64,000 nucleotides of DNA from Sporobolomyces roseus (GCA_016617785.1 JADILM010000007.1:1240001-1304000); one strand, 5' to 3'; counted from the stretch's first letter, positions 47,778 to 59,649 are shown. Notes: generated by a model not told the origin, from the sequence alone. Program-made: numbers and translations.

Positions 47778-48303
47778 TGAAGTGTGCAGCTTGACCGTTC
47801 TTGACTGTGGCTGATTGGAGCTGTTGGAGGGCTGATTAAAGCTGTTGGAGAGTGCGAGGGAAGAGGAAGTGGACGTCGAGAGGGAGAAAGCAAAGCGGTA
47901 AGAGACCAGATGAAAACTTCGCTCAAGCGGCGCCTCCTCAGTCGAAAGCTCCGGAGATCGGGGTTGGGGATTGCGAAAGTGGGTTCAGATTTCACTCGTC
48001 AGGTTGTTGGGGATATTGGGTACCTGTGGTCTGTATAAGCTCGAAACGTGTACAGCGAAATGAATGGTGAGAATCATAAAGCTTACCAGTCTACAAAACG
48101 ACTTCCAACCATTTCCCTCTCTTCCTCTTACTCGCAACCCACTCTCGAATCTGCTTCTTCAATCGTTCCTTCCGCTTCGTCGTTGTTGACCCTGCCGATA
48201 CCTCTTCCTCGTTATCTTCTCTTCTCAATCCCAAGATTTTCAGATCATCCCTTGTCCCCTCACAATCAATTCTTCTCATCACCTCCTTCACCTCAAAGTC
48301 CAT
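47778..48303. other. Intergenic, possible relict coding sequence at its left-facing end
   Basis: Holds the promoter of family copy E. On the minus strand, 48303-48091 is an open frame of 70 codons that directly follows the LRR gene's stop in the same frame (see that gene). Otherwise no gene seen. Confidence 0.4.
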
Positions 48304-49382
48304 TTAGCTCAGATCCAACTCCCTCAGTAGCGGAGTCGATGCGCTCAGTCGAGGAAGGAAGGTCGAATTGGCGTTCGAAGGGAGGAGCTTTCCGGCGAGA
48401 GAGAGGATTTGGAGGGAGCGTAAGGAGGAGAGGAGGGAGTAGAGAGAATCGTGAACTGCTGAATGAGGTATCGAGCATAGGAGAAGGTTGTGGAGATGTG
48501 GGAAGATCGGGAGGAGCTTGACTGAGGTCGCAAAGGGGGAAGGAACGAGAGTTGAGAGGAGGGGAGGGGAAGAAGGTCGGAGGAGCAGAGATCGAAGAGC
48601 TTTGTGATTGGTAGCAGAGAAGGAAAGGTCGAGTCTTGTGAGAGCGGTAGACATCGGATTTGCGCACTCAGCTTCGAATCTGAGCGATTCAAAGTGTTGC
48701 TCAATTTCTCCTCCGCATCCTCCTCCTTCCTCTCGCACGACTCTCACGGTCTGAACAGTTATCACTCCATGCTCCGTAATCACCATCTGCCATCTCATCA
48801 AGATCTGTCCCGAGCAGTTCCTTCGCTCCGTCGTTCGTCAAACTCGCCTCGCTCATACAATCCACGAAACAGTCCAACAATCTAAGTTTGAGAGATGTCG
48901 GCAGGTAAGCGACGTGCTCTAACAAGAGACTGTGGTCCGGCCCCAACGAGAGATCTCTTGCGATTGAACCTCCTGCGATGGAGAATAACGATTCAACGTT
49001 GAGTTCAGTCTCGTTCTATTGAGCTGAACTCGCGGGCTCGACGGGAGGCTGGACGATCTTCCTCCTCTCCACCAATTGATGAGGTCTCAAGCGTGACGGC
49101 TTCGATGGTTGCCCCTTGATAGAAGTCGAAATGACCGAATCCTGACTCCAGGAAGGAGGAGGAGGAGGCCCGGCAACTCCCTCTCCTTCCCCTTACTACT
49201 CTTCTGACACTCCTATCATCTATAACCCTCAGCCATCCTGGCGTGTTCGGAGTAGAACGAGTTGAAGTGGAGGTGAATTTTGATCGAGTTGATGCTGCTT
49301 GTTAGGATCTTAGTCGGTTCAGGTGAATTGATATTGATTCCGTAGTAGTTCTAGAGGATTTACTGGGTCGACTAGGGATCAT
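48091..49382 (-). pseudogene. Leucine-rich-repeat-like protein gene with an in-frame TAA
   Basis: Minus-strand pieces look coding and leucine-rich: RPHQLVERRKIVQPPVEPA joined over a short intron to RGSIARDLSLGPDHSLLLEH and LPTSLKLRLLDCF, then MSTALTRLDLSFSATNHKAL, SLRSLQILSLAGKLLPSN and STPLLRELDLS. At 48306-48304 a TAA follows, yet the same frame goes on as MDFEVKEVMRRIDCEGTRDD and ends in a basic tail (RKRGKWLEVVL) at 48091. The middle also needs a frame change near 48800 that I cannot assign to a clean intron. The ATG at 49382 is a guess. It could be an F-box/LRR-type protein, intact with a shorter C-terminus, or a decaying gene. Confidence 0.4.
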
Positions 49383-49495
49383 GCAGTGAATGGGAGGAGA
49401 GCAAGAATTGATTCGCTCTTTCGCTTCCGACACTTGACTTCGCTCTGGCTTTATTCGCTCGTTCTCTACTCAGAACGACTCATACAATCTCAATC

Positions 49496-50967
49496 ATGAG
49501 TATGGCGACATCCTCCACTCCCAGAACAGCTTACAAATTCATCGGTGAGTTCCGATGATTCCTTCATCTGCGAATTAGTCTCTTCTCCTCCAGTCCCTCG
49601 CTATGATGATGCTGACTCTTCCTTACGTTCATGCAGACATCCGCTCTACTATGGGTGATCCAGTCTTCCGCTAAAAGCTATCACGGAAAGCAATCTCGGT
49701 GCGTTTCGCTGTCGAATCTGATCCTCGTCTTCTCCCACTGATTCGGTTCCTCGTTAGCCCAGATGATTTTGATGCGATCCTTTTGAGAGTCCGACGAGCC
49801 GGCGCTGTGACCGGCCGTTGACAGGAAACTGCATTTCAGGATCGAAGGAAGTTTTGTAACTCGCTCCGAACTACGGCTCGTTCCTTCCTTCCCCTACCCT
49901 TCCATCCGCTGACTCGCCTCGTTTTATAGACGGGCTCTTGGATATGCCGGCTGTCATCCTTCTCGAGTGAGGGAAATGGAGAAGCATTCCGGAGGAATCG
50001 AAGGTTACATTCGAGATCTTGACCAGATGATTGAGGAGACCGAGGCTGAGAAGGATGGCAAGAAAGGGAAAGTGTTAACTGGCGAGTCTATATGTCTCCT
50101 CCTACGCATGATCATCGCTGACTCCGGGTTGTTGCTAGTCGGAGAATGCGGACTCGATTACGATCGACTATTTCTCGCTCCGAAAGAGGCGCACCTCGAG
50201 TGAGCTACCTCGACGTATTTCCAGTCTGTATAGTACTGACTGATCACCTCTCCCACAGAACCTTCCCACCTCAACTAGCTCTCGCAACGAAACACGACCC
50301 CCCTCTCTTCCTCCACTCTCGAAACTGCCACGCCGACTTCATCTCGATTCTCCGCTCTCACTCTTCGCCGATACGCGGTGTCGTCCACTCCTTTACCGGC
50401 ACGCTCGAAGAAGCGCTCGAGCTGATCGACCTCGGCCTCTTCATCGGAATCAACGGATGTTCTCTCAAGACTGCTGAAAGCCTTTCCGTCGTCGAACAAC
50501 TCCCACTCGAATCGCTCATGATCGAATCGGATTGTCCTTGGTGCGAGATCAGACCTTCTCACGCCTCCTCAGCACATCTCAAGAGTTTACCAGAAGAATT
50601 GCAAGAGATTTATACGGTTCCGATGGTGAAAAAGGAGAAGTTTGCGGAAGGGAAAGGAGTGAAAGGGAGGAACGAGCCACTAGCGACAGGTCAAGTAGCA
50701 TGGCTCGTGAGTCGGCTGAAAGGAACGAGTTTGGAGGAAGTAGCAAAGGTTACGAGGGAGAAATCAATGAGGTTGTTTGGATTGAGCGAGGGAGACAGAG
50801 TCGAATATTTTGGAACGAGCAGAGAAGTAATAGGACAGGATTCGGGGCAAGAGCTTCGTTTGGGAATAGATGTTGCGGAATTTGACCTTTCAGAGGGAGT
50901 CTTGACATTGGAAATTGTACAACGAAAAGTCTGCTGGTTCTGCATGAACGAAGCAGCGTCAGTTTGA
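49496..50967 (+). pseudogene. TatD-family deoxyribonuclease gene with frameshifts and stops in its 5' half
   Basis: TatD nucleases are metal-dependent DNases of the amidohydrolase fold. The 3' half is well preserved: VGECGLDYDRLFLAPKEAHL, LFLHSRNCHADFISIL, VVHSFTGTLEEALELI, LFIGINGCSLKTAES and LESLMIESDCPWCEIRP, keeping the catalytic Glu, His and Asp residues. The 5' half is damaged. YKFIDI continues as RSTMGDPVFR and then TAA, while SYHGKQS follows in another frame. After RVRRAGAVT another frame change precedes TGNCISGSKEVL, and TAA follows that. GCHPSR is present, but the segment before it is short. Three lesions suggest a pseudogene, although indel errors in the assembly cannot be ruled out. 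It overlaps no intact start. Confidence 0.6.
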
Positions 50968-51325
50968 GGTTGAAGCCACGACTGCGACGGTGAGTCAGGA
51001 AACGAACTGGGGTAAGTTCCTTGAGCCAATTCTTGCGAGTGACCATACAGATTGTTGAGATCTTGCGAGGTTCGAGGCTGGTTCCGAACTGCTCGTCAAA
51101 CTGCGGCCAAGTGTGAGAAGCATTTCATCAGAACGTACCAGACGATCGAGAGACGGGAGGTGACCATGATGAGCCATGCTGAGAACGGAGGCCAGCAACC
51201 ATCACAATCAGGGTATCTTCTGCTCTCGACATGAAGCGACGAGCGCGTGGAGTAGCGACGACACCTCTGCTGAAAGTTGTGAGCCATACTCCGAGATAAT
51301 GGCTTCGACTAATCCGTTTATCGAA

Positions 51326-52427
51326 CTAAGAGACAGCGAAAGATTTGAAGTTATCAAAGTTGACGGGTTCGGAGCTGCTCTCCCGACTTCTTACTTCGTA
51401 ACGATTGATCTGTCGGTGTTGCAGCGTCAGTCGCGAGCGAGAGAAAGAATTCGCATTTCGACATGAAAAGTACGAACCGTCGAAGGAGTCATTTCTGCGA
51501 GTCCACAGAGCTCCCGAAACTCGTCGAGCGTCGGCTAATAATAGATAAGGTCCTGATCAGTGTGGCCTGAGCAGTAAATTTGGGACTCAGATCAACTCAC
51601 AAGGTACAACATGCGCAGCTGACGGAGGACCTCGTTTTTGAACGCTTGACAATACACGACGTTCACAGCGTTGAGTGCTTCAATGATCCGTAGCTTGACG
51701 CTCTTGTCGTGAGTAGTCCTCCAAAGTGTGTTTGCGTTGTTGATCATGTCAAGAATATGGTATTCAGTGATTGTACGGGCTGTCCAGCTTGACGTGGCTT
51801 TAAGTTCGGTCACTGCAGTCGTGAATTCGAGTTGATACGATAGATTGTGCTGGCCATGCTTCTCGATGCTCCCTGATAGACGAGGATCGATCGCTCCCAG
51901 CGACAAAGCAGAACAGAGGCTTCGCACGCGCTGCAACTGTGTTGCGAGCGCAAGAATCACTCAGTCTTCGGTTCCAGAACAGGAGCGGGCAACTTACAAC
52001 TGGTCCATGAAGCCATGAAGAGCTCACGTCTGACTGCCGTGCGGCCCTGTGTGTCTCTTTTCCGACCGATTGTAGCCTTTCGAACGATGGCTGGTAACGC
52101 TTTCTTCTGAGCTGAAGCTTGGCAAATACATAGCCAGAAGGAACTCACAAAGTCTCTGGTATCAAAGATCGGTTCAAACAACAGCCTCCTTGTCTCCAAA
52201 AAGCTGCAAATCGACGCTCTTTCTTCGAGGATCCGGCGGGTCCAGTGGGGCTGCATCCTCTTCTCAAGTTCCTCTGCCCACTCTTGAGGAAGCCAATGGG
52301 GTGTGGAGTGCGATGTCGGACTCTCCTCCCACTTTTTTTGAATAGCGAGAACGGCTTCGCGAAATCGAGAGTAAGGAACTGTTGGCGACAAGTTGTTCAA
52401 GGCTGCGGGTTGGCCTCTACGCGGCAT
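51326..52427 (-). CDS. Paralogous family copy G, divergent, short C-terminus
   Basis: Unrecognised family, most divergent copy. Five phase-0 exons (52427-52149, 52099-52028, 51936-51601, 51534-51478, 51409-51326) give 275 residues. Exon 1 has PYSRFREAVLAIQKKWEES and PHWLPQEWAEELEKRM. An extra small exon (RYQPSFERLQSVGKE) extends the first helix. Exon 3 holds LKATSSWTARTITEYHILDM, matching the shared Trp region of the other copies, but lacks the usual Pro-Thr start. Exon 4 begins with Pro (PTLDEFRELCGLAEMTPST), as in sister genes. The reading ends SEPVNFDNFKSFAVS. A GTAAGA donor inside the last exon could splice to tail-like sequence further downstream (near 51.0 kb), so the true 3' end is uncertain. 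Confidence 0.55.
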
Positions 52428-52812
52428 CTGTGCTGACTGTTTCGTGTCGACGTTCGATTGGGTAGGAAAGAAAGGGAAGAGGCAGAAAGAGCGAAGAAAG
52501 AGGGAGACGTCCTAAACCCGGTTCGAGGTTCGAGCACGATGGGTTAGCGACGCCGTCTCGGAACTCCGAAGCTGCCGGCACAAAGTGGGTATCGAAGTGC
52601 TTCAATTCTCGCTATGAGTTAAGAACAGAGTCTATAGAAGATGGATGTGTAGAGCGAGGAGAGGAGAGGAGAGCGTAAAGAGCGAAGGGCATGTCAGCGA
52701 GCGATTCCTTGAAATGCAGATATTTGAGAACGTACTATGAGGAGACGACGCTGAGCACGATTCGAGAAGATTGTCAGAGTATGAAGATGAGAGGAGAGGA
52801 ACGAAACAGAAC

Positions 52813-53253
52813 TTACTCTTCATCAGCGAGAAAATAATTGACCGGTGAAACGCAGAACCTTGCGTACTGTGGGTATAAGGAGAGAGACTCGGGGGAATGA
52901 GGGAGCGGAGGCAAGGAACAGCAAGGAAGGGATAGCTTACCTTGAGTTGTTTCGAGATCTCCCTGCGAATGCAAAATCAAGTCAATATTGACCTCGCCGG
53001 GAGTGAGAGGGCGAGGAACTCACTTGTGAGTCGAGTAGAAGATGTCGTGAGCGGGCTGCAGCGTAACGAGAGCAGCGAATTCGAGTCGACGATTTCCGTA
53101 TTTCGAATCGGTTTGAACGACATCGGGTTTCTCCCTGTCCCGAGCTGTTGAGCGAGCTTGTGATCGTACGCGTACGACGAGGTGAGCAGAATCGAACAGA
53201 ACTAACGGCGAATTGGAAGCTTCTGCCAAATGAGAACCCGAGGAAATGGTCAT
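52813..53253 (-). CDS. Small uncharacterised protein
   Basis: Three exons with good splice signals (53253-53024, 52962-52941, 52866-52813) give 101 residues. The protein has no domain I recognise. Visible stretches are SNSPLVLFDSAHLVVRVRSQ, RRLEFAALVTLQPAHDIFYS and LKYARFCVSPVNYFLADEE at the end. Composition is mixed and globular, without signal peptide or membrane segment. The stop TAA overlaps a GTAAGT-like donor, so a longer form with another 3' exon towards 52.65 kb is possible. Lies between family copies G and H on the same strand. Confidence 0.35.
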
Positions 53254-54318
53254 GAGCGAGTCGAAGCTGCGAAACAGGCGAAGCCTTTACACGAGCCTGA
53301 GACTCTTGAAGTACAGGATTGTAGTAGGGTGATATCCAAAGAGCTGTCGTTGGGAATGCGCAGTTTCAGCGTGAGCGAGGATGCGAAAAGAGAATGGAAC
53401 GAAGAGATTTCGAACGAACCGAGTTTCCCGATTTCCGAAATCGATTCTCACTTCACCGAGCGCGCTATCTGAGCCCAACTTCCTCTGCTGTCCTAAGTGC
53501 TTGACCCCCAGCGATCCCGTAGCAACTATCTTCGAATCCCGACACTTCCTCCCTGTCCTGCGCAACCCGCTACTCTGTTACCTCCTTGACTCTCTGCCCC
53601 AAGATCTCGAAAGCTAGACGTTGTAGAGGTCGGAGGAGAGGCAAGCTCGGCTCTTGGGGAAAGTCGGATCGAGAGTGAGGGGGAGAAAGGGAGGTTCAGC
53701 GGTATCGATAGTAGAGCTTTCCTGAAGAAGCTGGTCGGAGAAGTAGCTGTGCTATATGCTGCAGCGATCGAATGTGAACCTCCGAAGGGATTGTAGCAGC
53801 GTGAAGAGGATTTGAAATGAGTACATCTTGAAACGTGCTTCCCGAGTCTTCCGCTGAACCTATTACTCCCGCATGTCGCTCGAGTCGGTGAGAGTAGGCT
53901 GAGATTAATGATGGGAGATCTGCTGAGCGACTCGTTGGATGCTAAAAGTCAGAGGTAGTGGGAGAAGGGAGAGAAATTGGGTTGGCGAATGATCGTATCC
54001 TCCAAGGTCGAGATCGAGGTGGGGATTTACCTGGAAAGACAATGTGCTAGAGCTGAGAGGGACAAGGTGAAGCAGAGGGAGAAGTTTGGGACAGGAATTT
54101 CTCCCGGAGCTTCGCATCTCTCGCTCGGACTTTGATCGCATCGCTGTTTCCTCGCAAGGAGAAGCAAAGGAAAGGAGAGCACAGTTGCATGTGAGATCAT
54201 TTCGAAAAAGAGAGTAGCTAATGAAATAGAAAACGGAGGGGAAAGCGAAAAGAATCGACAACGAGCTGCAAAGATTCTCCTCGCGCTGGAGGATCTATTC
54301 TCCTCGAGCTGTAGGATC
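53254..54318. other. Intergenic, about 1.1 kb, no gene seen
   Basis: Downstream of family copy H. Open frames of 75-120 codons exist on both strands but overlap one another, have no motif and lack flanking splice signals. Confidence 0.4.
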
Positions 54319-55383
54319 TTAAGGATACCGCATTGCGCGTCCTTTCAATTGATCGAACGTAAGTGGCTTCTCTCCGGGAGCGTAGTCTTCGGTGGGTAGA
54401 GCACGGCGAATATGGGCGACGGGCGAGGGGACACGCTGATAGGGATCACGAGCCTCAACTTGGAATCGGCTTGGAGCAGTAGACTGCGAGCGAAGAAGCG
54501 AGTCAGCTCAGGTTTGATAGGAGTCGTGGAAAGCGCAAAAACTCACAGTAGATCTAGCGGGACCAGCGTGCGAGGGTCTCGAGGGAGGTGGCACGTCATT
54601 CAAACGTCGATTGTTCTTCGTGGTCCCAAGGTGTTGTTGAGCAATCAACTCTTGGATTCGGTGATGCGATAATCTGGAAAGTAGCTCATATTGTGCAAGT
54701 TGCGGCTGCATTCGAGCGATTAGCGGTCAGCTGCGTTTCATCGAGCCTGAATAACGGGACTCACGTAGCTGAAGGCAAAAGACCTCTGCCCATTCCTTTG
54801 TTGTGCGGCCTCTCGCTGCTGCGTGATCGCGTCAAAACAGAGCTGGGTGTAAGCCAGCATTTCTGATTGCGCAGAGGGATCAATCCAATCCCAAACACAG
54901 TGGATATCGCTGCCTTCGGGACTCTGTCGCCATGCCCCGCCTGATGCTGTTCGTATATCCTTGAGTGCTTCATCAAAAACGTCTCGAGCAATCGGAGTCG
55001 TCCAAGCTTGTCCGTTCGGGAAGTGACTTTGGGCCAATTTGACGAGATCGTAAGCTGTCGGCTGTTAGGGGACCGAGGAGGTTAGCTCAAGCCACCGATC
55101 TGGATTAGTCAAATCACCGACTCACAATCAGTCGTTTGAGTTTTTGTCTAGCGTTGAGACCAGTTGACGGATCGACCGCGACTTCAATCTCCCGAAGTGC
55201 TTTCTCTACCTTTTCCAATATAGCCTGTTGTGCTTGGGAATTCAGGGAACTCCATGCATTCGACAGCAAGGTAACGTTGTCGCGGACAAGGTTCCCGGCA
55301 TGATTCCCTAGATGGTGACCATCCTTCATCTTCTCGAGAGCGCTGATGACTTTGTTGAGGCGTTCTTGACTTTGACGATCCAT
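54319..55383 (-). CDS. Paralogous family copy H, intact, short tail
   Basis: Unrecognised family. Four phase-0 exons (55383-55126, 55061-54765, 54705-54547, 54483-54319) give 292 residues. Exon 1 is the helical module (QERLNKVISALEKMKDG; LLSNAWSSLNSQAQQAILEK). Exon 2 starts PTAYDLVKLAQSHFPNGQ and has AWTTPIARDVFDEALKDI, then SEMLAYTQLCFDAI. Exon 3 starts PQLAQYELLSRLSHHRIQEL and is Gln-rich. Exon 4 replaces the usual long Ser/Gln/His tail by a 54-residue basic end (TFDQLKGRAMRYP). The lost tail makes this the shortest canonical copy apart from G. No localisation signal is obvious. Confidence 0.75.
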
Positions 55384-55904
55384 CGAGCGAGAAATCTGAG
55401 AGCCGAGCGAGTGGACGACTCGAGAGTGACAGAAAGGAAGAGAGAGACAAGTGACTCCTCCTGAGCGCTTGACAGACGCAACGTAATCCGCGGAATCGAC
55501 CAGTCGGGATTAGACGAGGGCGAAGACGAACGATTCGGGTTTAGACTTGAAAGGGGATGACGAATCTTTCGACTTTCGAAACGACGTGTTGCGAGATGAC
55601 TTGACGACGAACAGACAGCTTTGCATCCACCACGAAAGCGTACCTAGAGCCAGCGGAAGAGTGTCAAAGATAAGCTGAGAAAGGCAAAGTGAAAGATAGA
55701 GATCGAGTTCAACTAACCGATGCAGTCCACTCGTCACCTCGGTCGAGACAGTGCATCGAGCGGGAACGATATAAGTCTTACAACATCTGACTGAAACAAA
55801 TTACGACATAGAACCTTAAGAAGAGAGTCTCAAGGACTCGAACACTTCGCTTTCCGATCCCGAATCAACTCCTCCTCAAATTCGAGTCTAATCCGATCGA
55901 TCTC
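55384..55904. other. Intergenic, no firm gene
   Basis: Between the start of family copy H and the VPS16 stop, both minus strand. A spliced frame of about 40 codons can be drawn at 55.5-55.7 kb, but it has no recognisable motif and I do not call it. Confidence 0.4.
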
Positions 55905-58900
55905 CTACATCCCCGCTGACTCCATCGACCGTATCAGCTCGTCAAGCTGAGCGGCGATGATCGAATTTGGCGCCCTTGATTTGAGGTCCCTGTTTCGACT
56001 CGACGCAATCATCAGTTCCGCTCTTCGCATTCTCGACGTTCGCAACGCGACAACCGAGCAGGCTTCGTAGCTTCCTGCACGAGAAGCTAGGCAAGAGTGA
56101 ACGTACAAGAGTTTCCCTCTCTCTCCTCTCCTCACCGCTTCTTCACCACCCATCACCCATTCTCCAGCTTTGACATACAGTTCAACCTTGTTCCTCCCCT
56201 CACACCTCTCGACATACTTGACTGCTTGTCGATGAGCTCCAGCTGAAATCAAGGCTTCGACCCAAGGTTCGTAACCGATCGGAGACTTCTTGGATCTTGA
56301 AAAAGTTTCGAGTGCGTCCCAATCTCGGATTTGGATCAACGACTTCAACTTGACGTACCAGAACCTATACTCCCAGGATCGAGGATGTCAGCGAGGGTGA
56401 GGAGGATAAGAAAGAGAAAGGAGACAAGTACCGTTTATCGGGAATCGAGAAATCTTTCTTGATCTTGTCTACTTTCTTCTCCAATCCATCGAGAATACAA
56501 CTTCTGATCGTCTCGTTGACGCTGAGCCCTACATAGCTGCGTTTATTCGGTGATTCACTTTCGAGAGTTTGTTGCAGAATCAAGAGTTTGACATGTTCAT
56601 CCGTAATCTGCGAGAGCAACCACACATCCTCGAGCAATCAGCGTCACCCGAGAGAATGAGCTCGAGAAAACGAGAGAGTGTACTCACCTTCGCCTCGAAC
56701 CCGAAGTCTTTATCCTCCCCAAACTTCTTCCCAGCTCTCCTAACCTTCTCGACTCTCTCCCCAAACGCATCTCCCGCCTTCTCACTCAAATCCAATCCTT
56801 CCTTCAACTCCAACAGCGCCATCTCCCATCGTCTGTCATCGACGAAATAGAAATCTCTCAACAGTTTCAAATCCAACTCTTTCGCATAATTCGTGAGGAG
56901 TGAAGTCGAGAGCGGGAAATTGGCGGGAGGTCCTAAAAGGAGTTTGAATACGTCGCCTGGCGAACGAGTCGAAATCAAGGGTAACAGAACAGAGTAAACT
57001 ACGCTTCCAGATTGCCATCAGCTCAGATTGAAAACACTGAGGAGGAAAGAGGAAAAGACGTACTCAAATCTGGATCCCCACTACCCTCGGCAACCTTCAA
57101 AGCGTCCTCGACCTCTCCCATTCTCCCCAACATTCCCACTTTCTTCTCCAACCTAAACTCTTTCTCGACCAACATTCCCGCCAACCTCGTCCTCCCCAAA
57201 TTGAACGCAGTCAACGCGATATCCGCACTACTCAGCTCCATCCCCGCGTTGATTCCCACCGTCGCTGTCGGAATCGAGGATGAAGTAGGCGAGGGGTTAA
57301 GATGAGTAGATTGTAATTTCTCTACAATTTGAAAACAAATCTCTTCATCTGTTTTCGGGGGTCCTGAGGAGAGTTGAGCGTGAGAGGGAGAAGAAGAGAG
57401 GATGAGTTGTTGTGCCCAATGTCGAAGGACGGGGGAAGGGTTCAGAGTGAGATAAGTCGAGATTCGGAGTGAGAGTAAATGGAGGTTTCTCGAGTTTAGG
57501 CGAGAGATTAAGTGGGTCAGAGGTCGTGCGTTGAGCCTGAACGATTGGGGGCGGATCAGTAGGAGTCATGAGAGAGGAGGGAAGGAGACGAAGTACTGGT
57601 CAAGAGTGAGAGGTAAGCCAATCTTGTATTCCCTCACAGCGTTCAAAATTCGGAGATATTTCGTAGTCTGTACAAACTCGTTCGGGTTATAAACCTCGAG
57701 GAAACTCTTCCCAAATGCAGCAGCCTTTACTCGCGCGTCTCATCAGCTCCAACTCGAGTCAGAATTCAAGGAAGAGGTGTAGAAATTGACCTGGAGTAGT
57801 TTCTTCTGCCATTCGATATCCCATTCTCTTCCCGCCGCATCAATGCATCCATCTACTGCAGCTCCCAATTCTCCTCGGATAGATCGGATGAATTCGTCTG
57901 CCTTCGGAGAACGTTGCGAGAAGAGTTGGGAAGCTTCGAACAAGATCGCAGAGGGCGAAGTAGAACCGGGTAAGAAAATCGATTGAGATGATTCTGTGCG
58001 ATCAATCTACAAGCTCAGCATCACAAGCCTCTAAAGCTGGGAGCTGAGAAGGAACTGAGAACGTACGAGGAACGATTTGTAATAAATCATGACTTTCCTG
58101 ACTCAAAATCCTGACCCCATCCATTTCACCGATCAATTCGACCCCTCCTCCATCCCCTCCACCACCTCCATAAAAGTATTTAATCGTCTCTCCAAACGGA
58201 CCCACCATGACTACTTGACTTGACCCTTCTCCTTCTTCTTCTTCGAGTGCCAAAACGACTGAATTCGAACCACACCATTCTATTTTGGAGATTGGGGCGG
58301 AAGGGGATAAGGAAGAGATTGGGAATTCTGAGAGAGTGCGAGAGAAGTCGAGCGAGGTCACTAGGAGTTGTTGGGATTGTGAGGCAGAGGGGGAGGGTGA
58401 AGTGAGCAAGGCGAGGAATCGACCGGACGGTGAGGGGATGATTGATCGGAAGGGACCTCGTGTTAGACCCTGCGTGTCGGGATTCGCGTTAGCTAGCTAG
58501 TGACGTCGAGGTAAAGTAAGGTAGAGACATACTTGATCTACCACCTCGATCTCATCTAATCTCAAGATCGTTTTCTCCGTTGAAATCAACACCTCTGTAA
58601 CTCTCGAACTACTTACGCTCCCTTGTACGACATTCCAACACGACGGGATCCTCTCCAACTCTACTCTCGCCAACTCGACCACTTTCCCTCCCTCCCCTCC
58701 TTTACTCGTCCAATTCTTGATTTCTACAAACTGTAATTGATTCGTCAAGACGACCATTCCTTCGGCATAGATTTTCGCTTCCAGTACGTTGAGACCTTCC
58801 GAGTCGGAAGAGAGAGAGAAAATCGAGTGTTGAGTGTAGGATTGTTCGGAGGAGGAAATCGAGGGTTGGAGGGGATAGAGTCGATAGGTACCGTCTTGAG

Positions 58901-59416
58901 TTAGGATTACTAGTTGTTCGTGAGAGGTCCATCCTAATTGTATGATCTTGGTAGGTGAATCCCACTACATTAAGGGACAAAAGAGAGAGAGAGAGAGGAG
59001 TTAGGAGAGGGTGTGTGGGGGGGTGCGAATGAAAAAGGGAAAAGGAGCGAACTTGTATCGATTGCAAGTGGATCCCCGCTGCTGAGTAAATGTTGATCTT
59101 GTGTTTTGAATGACTCAATGGAGTGTTGGAAGTGATCAAGATTGGTTTAGAAGGATCCCTCATCATCGCTAAACATGACTCGCTCTGTTCTCCATCAGCT
59201 CACACTGTAATCGAGAGGGAGAGGAAAGGAAGGCGAGACTTTACCTATTGGACCTGCATGTTTAGCTGCTACTACTATATGATCCTGCAGGTTTAATTGA
59301 GAGAGTTGGGAAGAATAGAGAGAATACAATTCAACTTTGCGATAGAAAGTCGAACTGGTGGAATTGGAGGAATTGCCGAGTAAGTCCCATGTCGAAGAGA
59401 GTGGTGCCGATACCAT
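55905..59416 (-). CDS. VPS16: VPS16, HOPS/CORVET tethering complex subunit
   Basis: Core subunit of the vacuolar/endosomal tethering complexes HOPS and CORVET. About ten exons, roughly 900 residues. The start at 59416 gives MVSAPLSSTWDLLGNSS and then FYRKVELYSL, the family's usual N-terminus; longer frames upstream lack an ATG. The beta-propeller part includes HKINIYSAAGIHLQSIQWDS and PTKIIQLGWTSHEQLVILTQ. The Vps16 C-terminal part has CIDAAGREWDIEWQKKLLQA, AAFGKSFLEVYNPNEFV, LRILNAVREYKIGLPLTLDQ, MELSSADIALTAFNLGRTRL and YFVDDRRWEMALLELKEGL, ending DELIRSMESAGM. Introns keep the frame throughout. Divergent from the serine dehydratase gene with 233 bp between ATGs. Confidence 0.9.
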
Positions 59417-59649
59417 CTCAGGTTGCAAAGTGAGAGGTAGAGGTGAATGGGACAAGTTCAACTCGCTTTCGTTCAAGATCAGAGGTTCGTCTGCTCCATC
59501 TCACACAAACTCCACCTTAACTTAGCTTAGACCTTCTTGAGTAGCCCAACTGAACCCCTCAAGCTCCACTCAGTCTCCCTCCCCTTCCCCTCGCTCTTTC
59601 CCCTCCCAATTCTCTTATCGGCTTCCCTCCCGCCTATCTCTCTCTCGCC

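Noticed and set aside
55510..55760. Small spliced minus-strand frame upstream of VPS16's 3' end
   Set aside because: About 40 codons after splicing, no recognisable motif, and two frames compete for the same intron.
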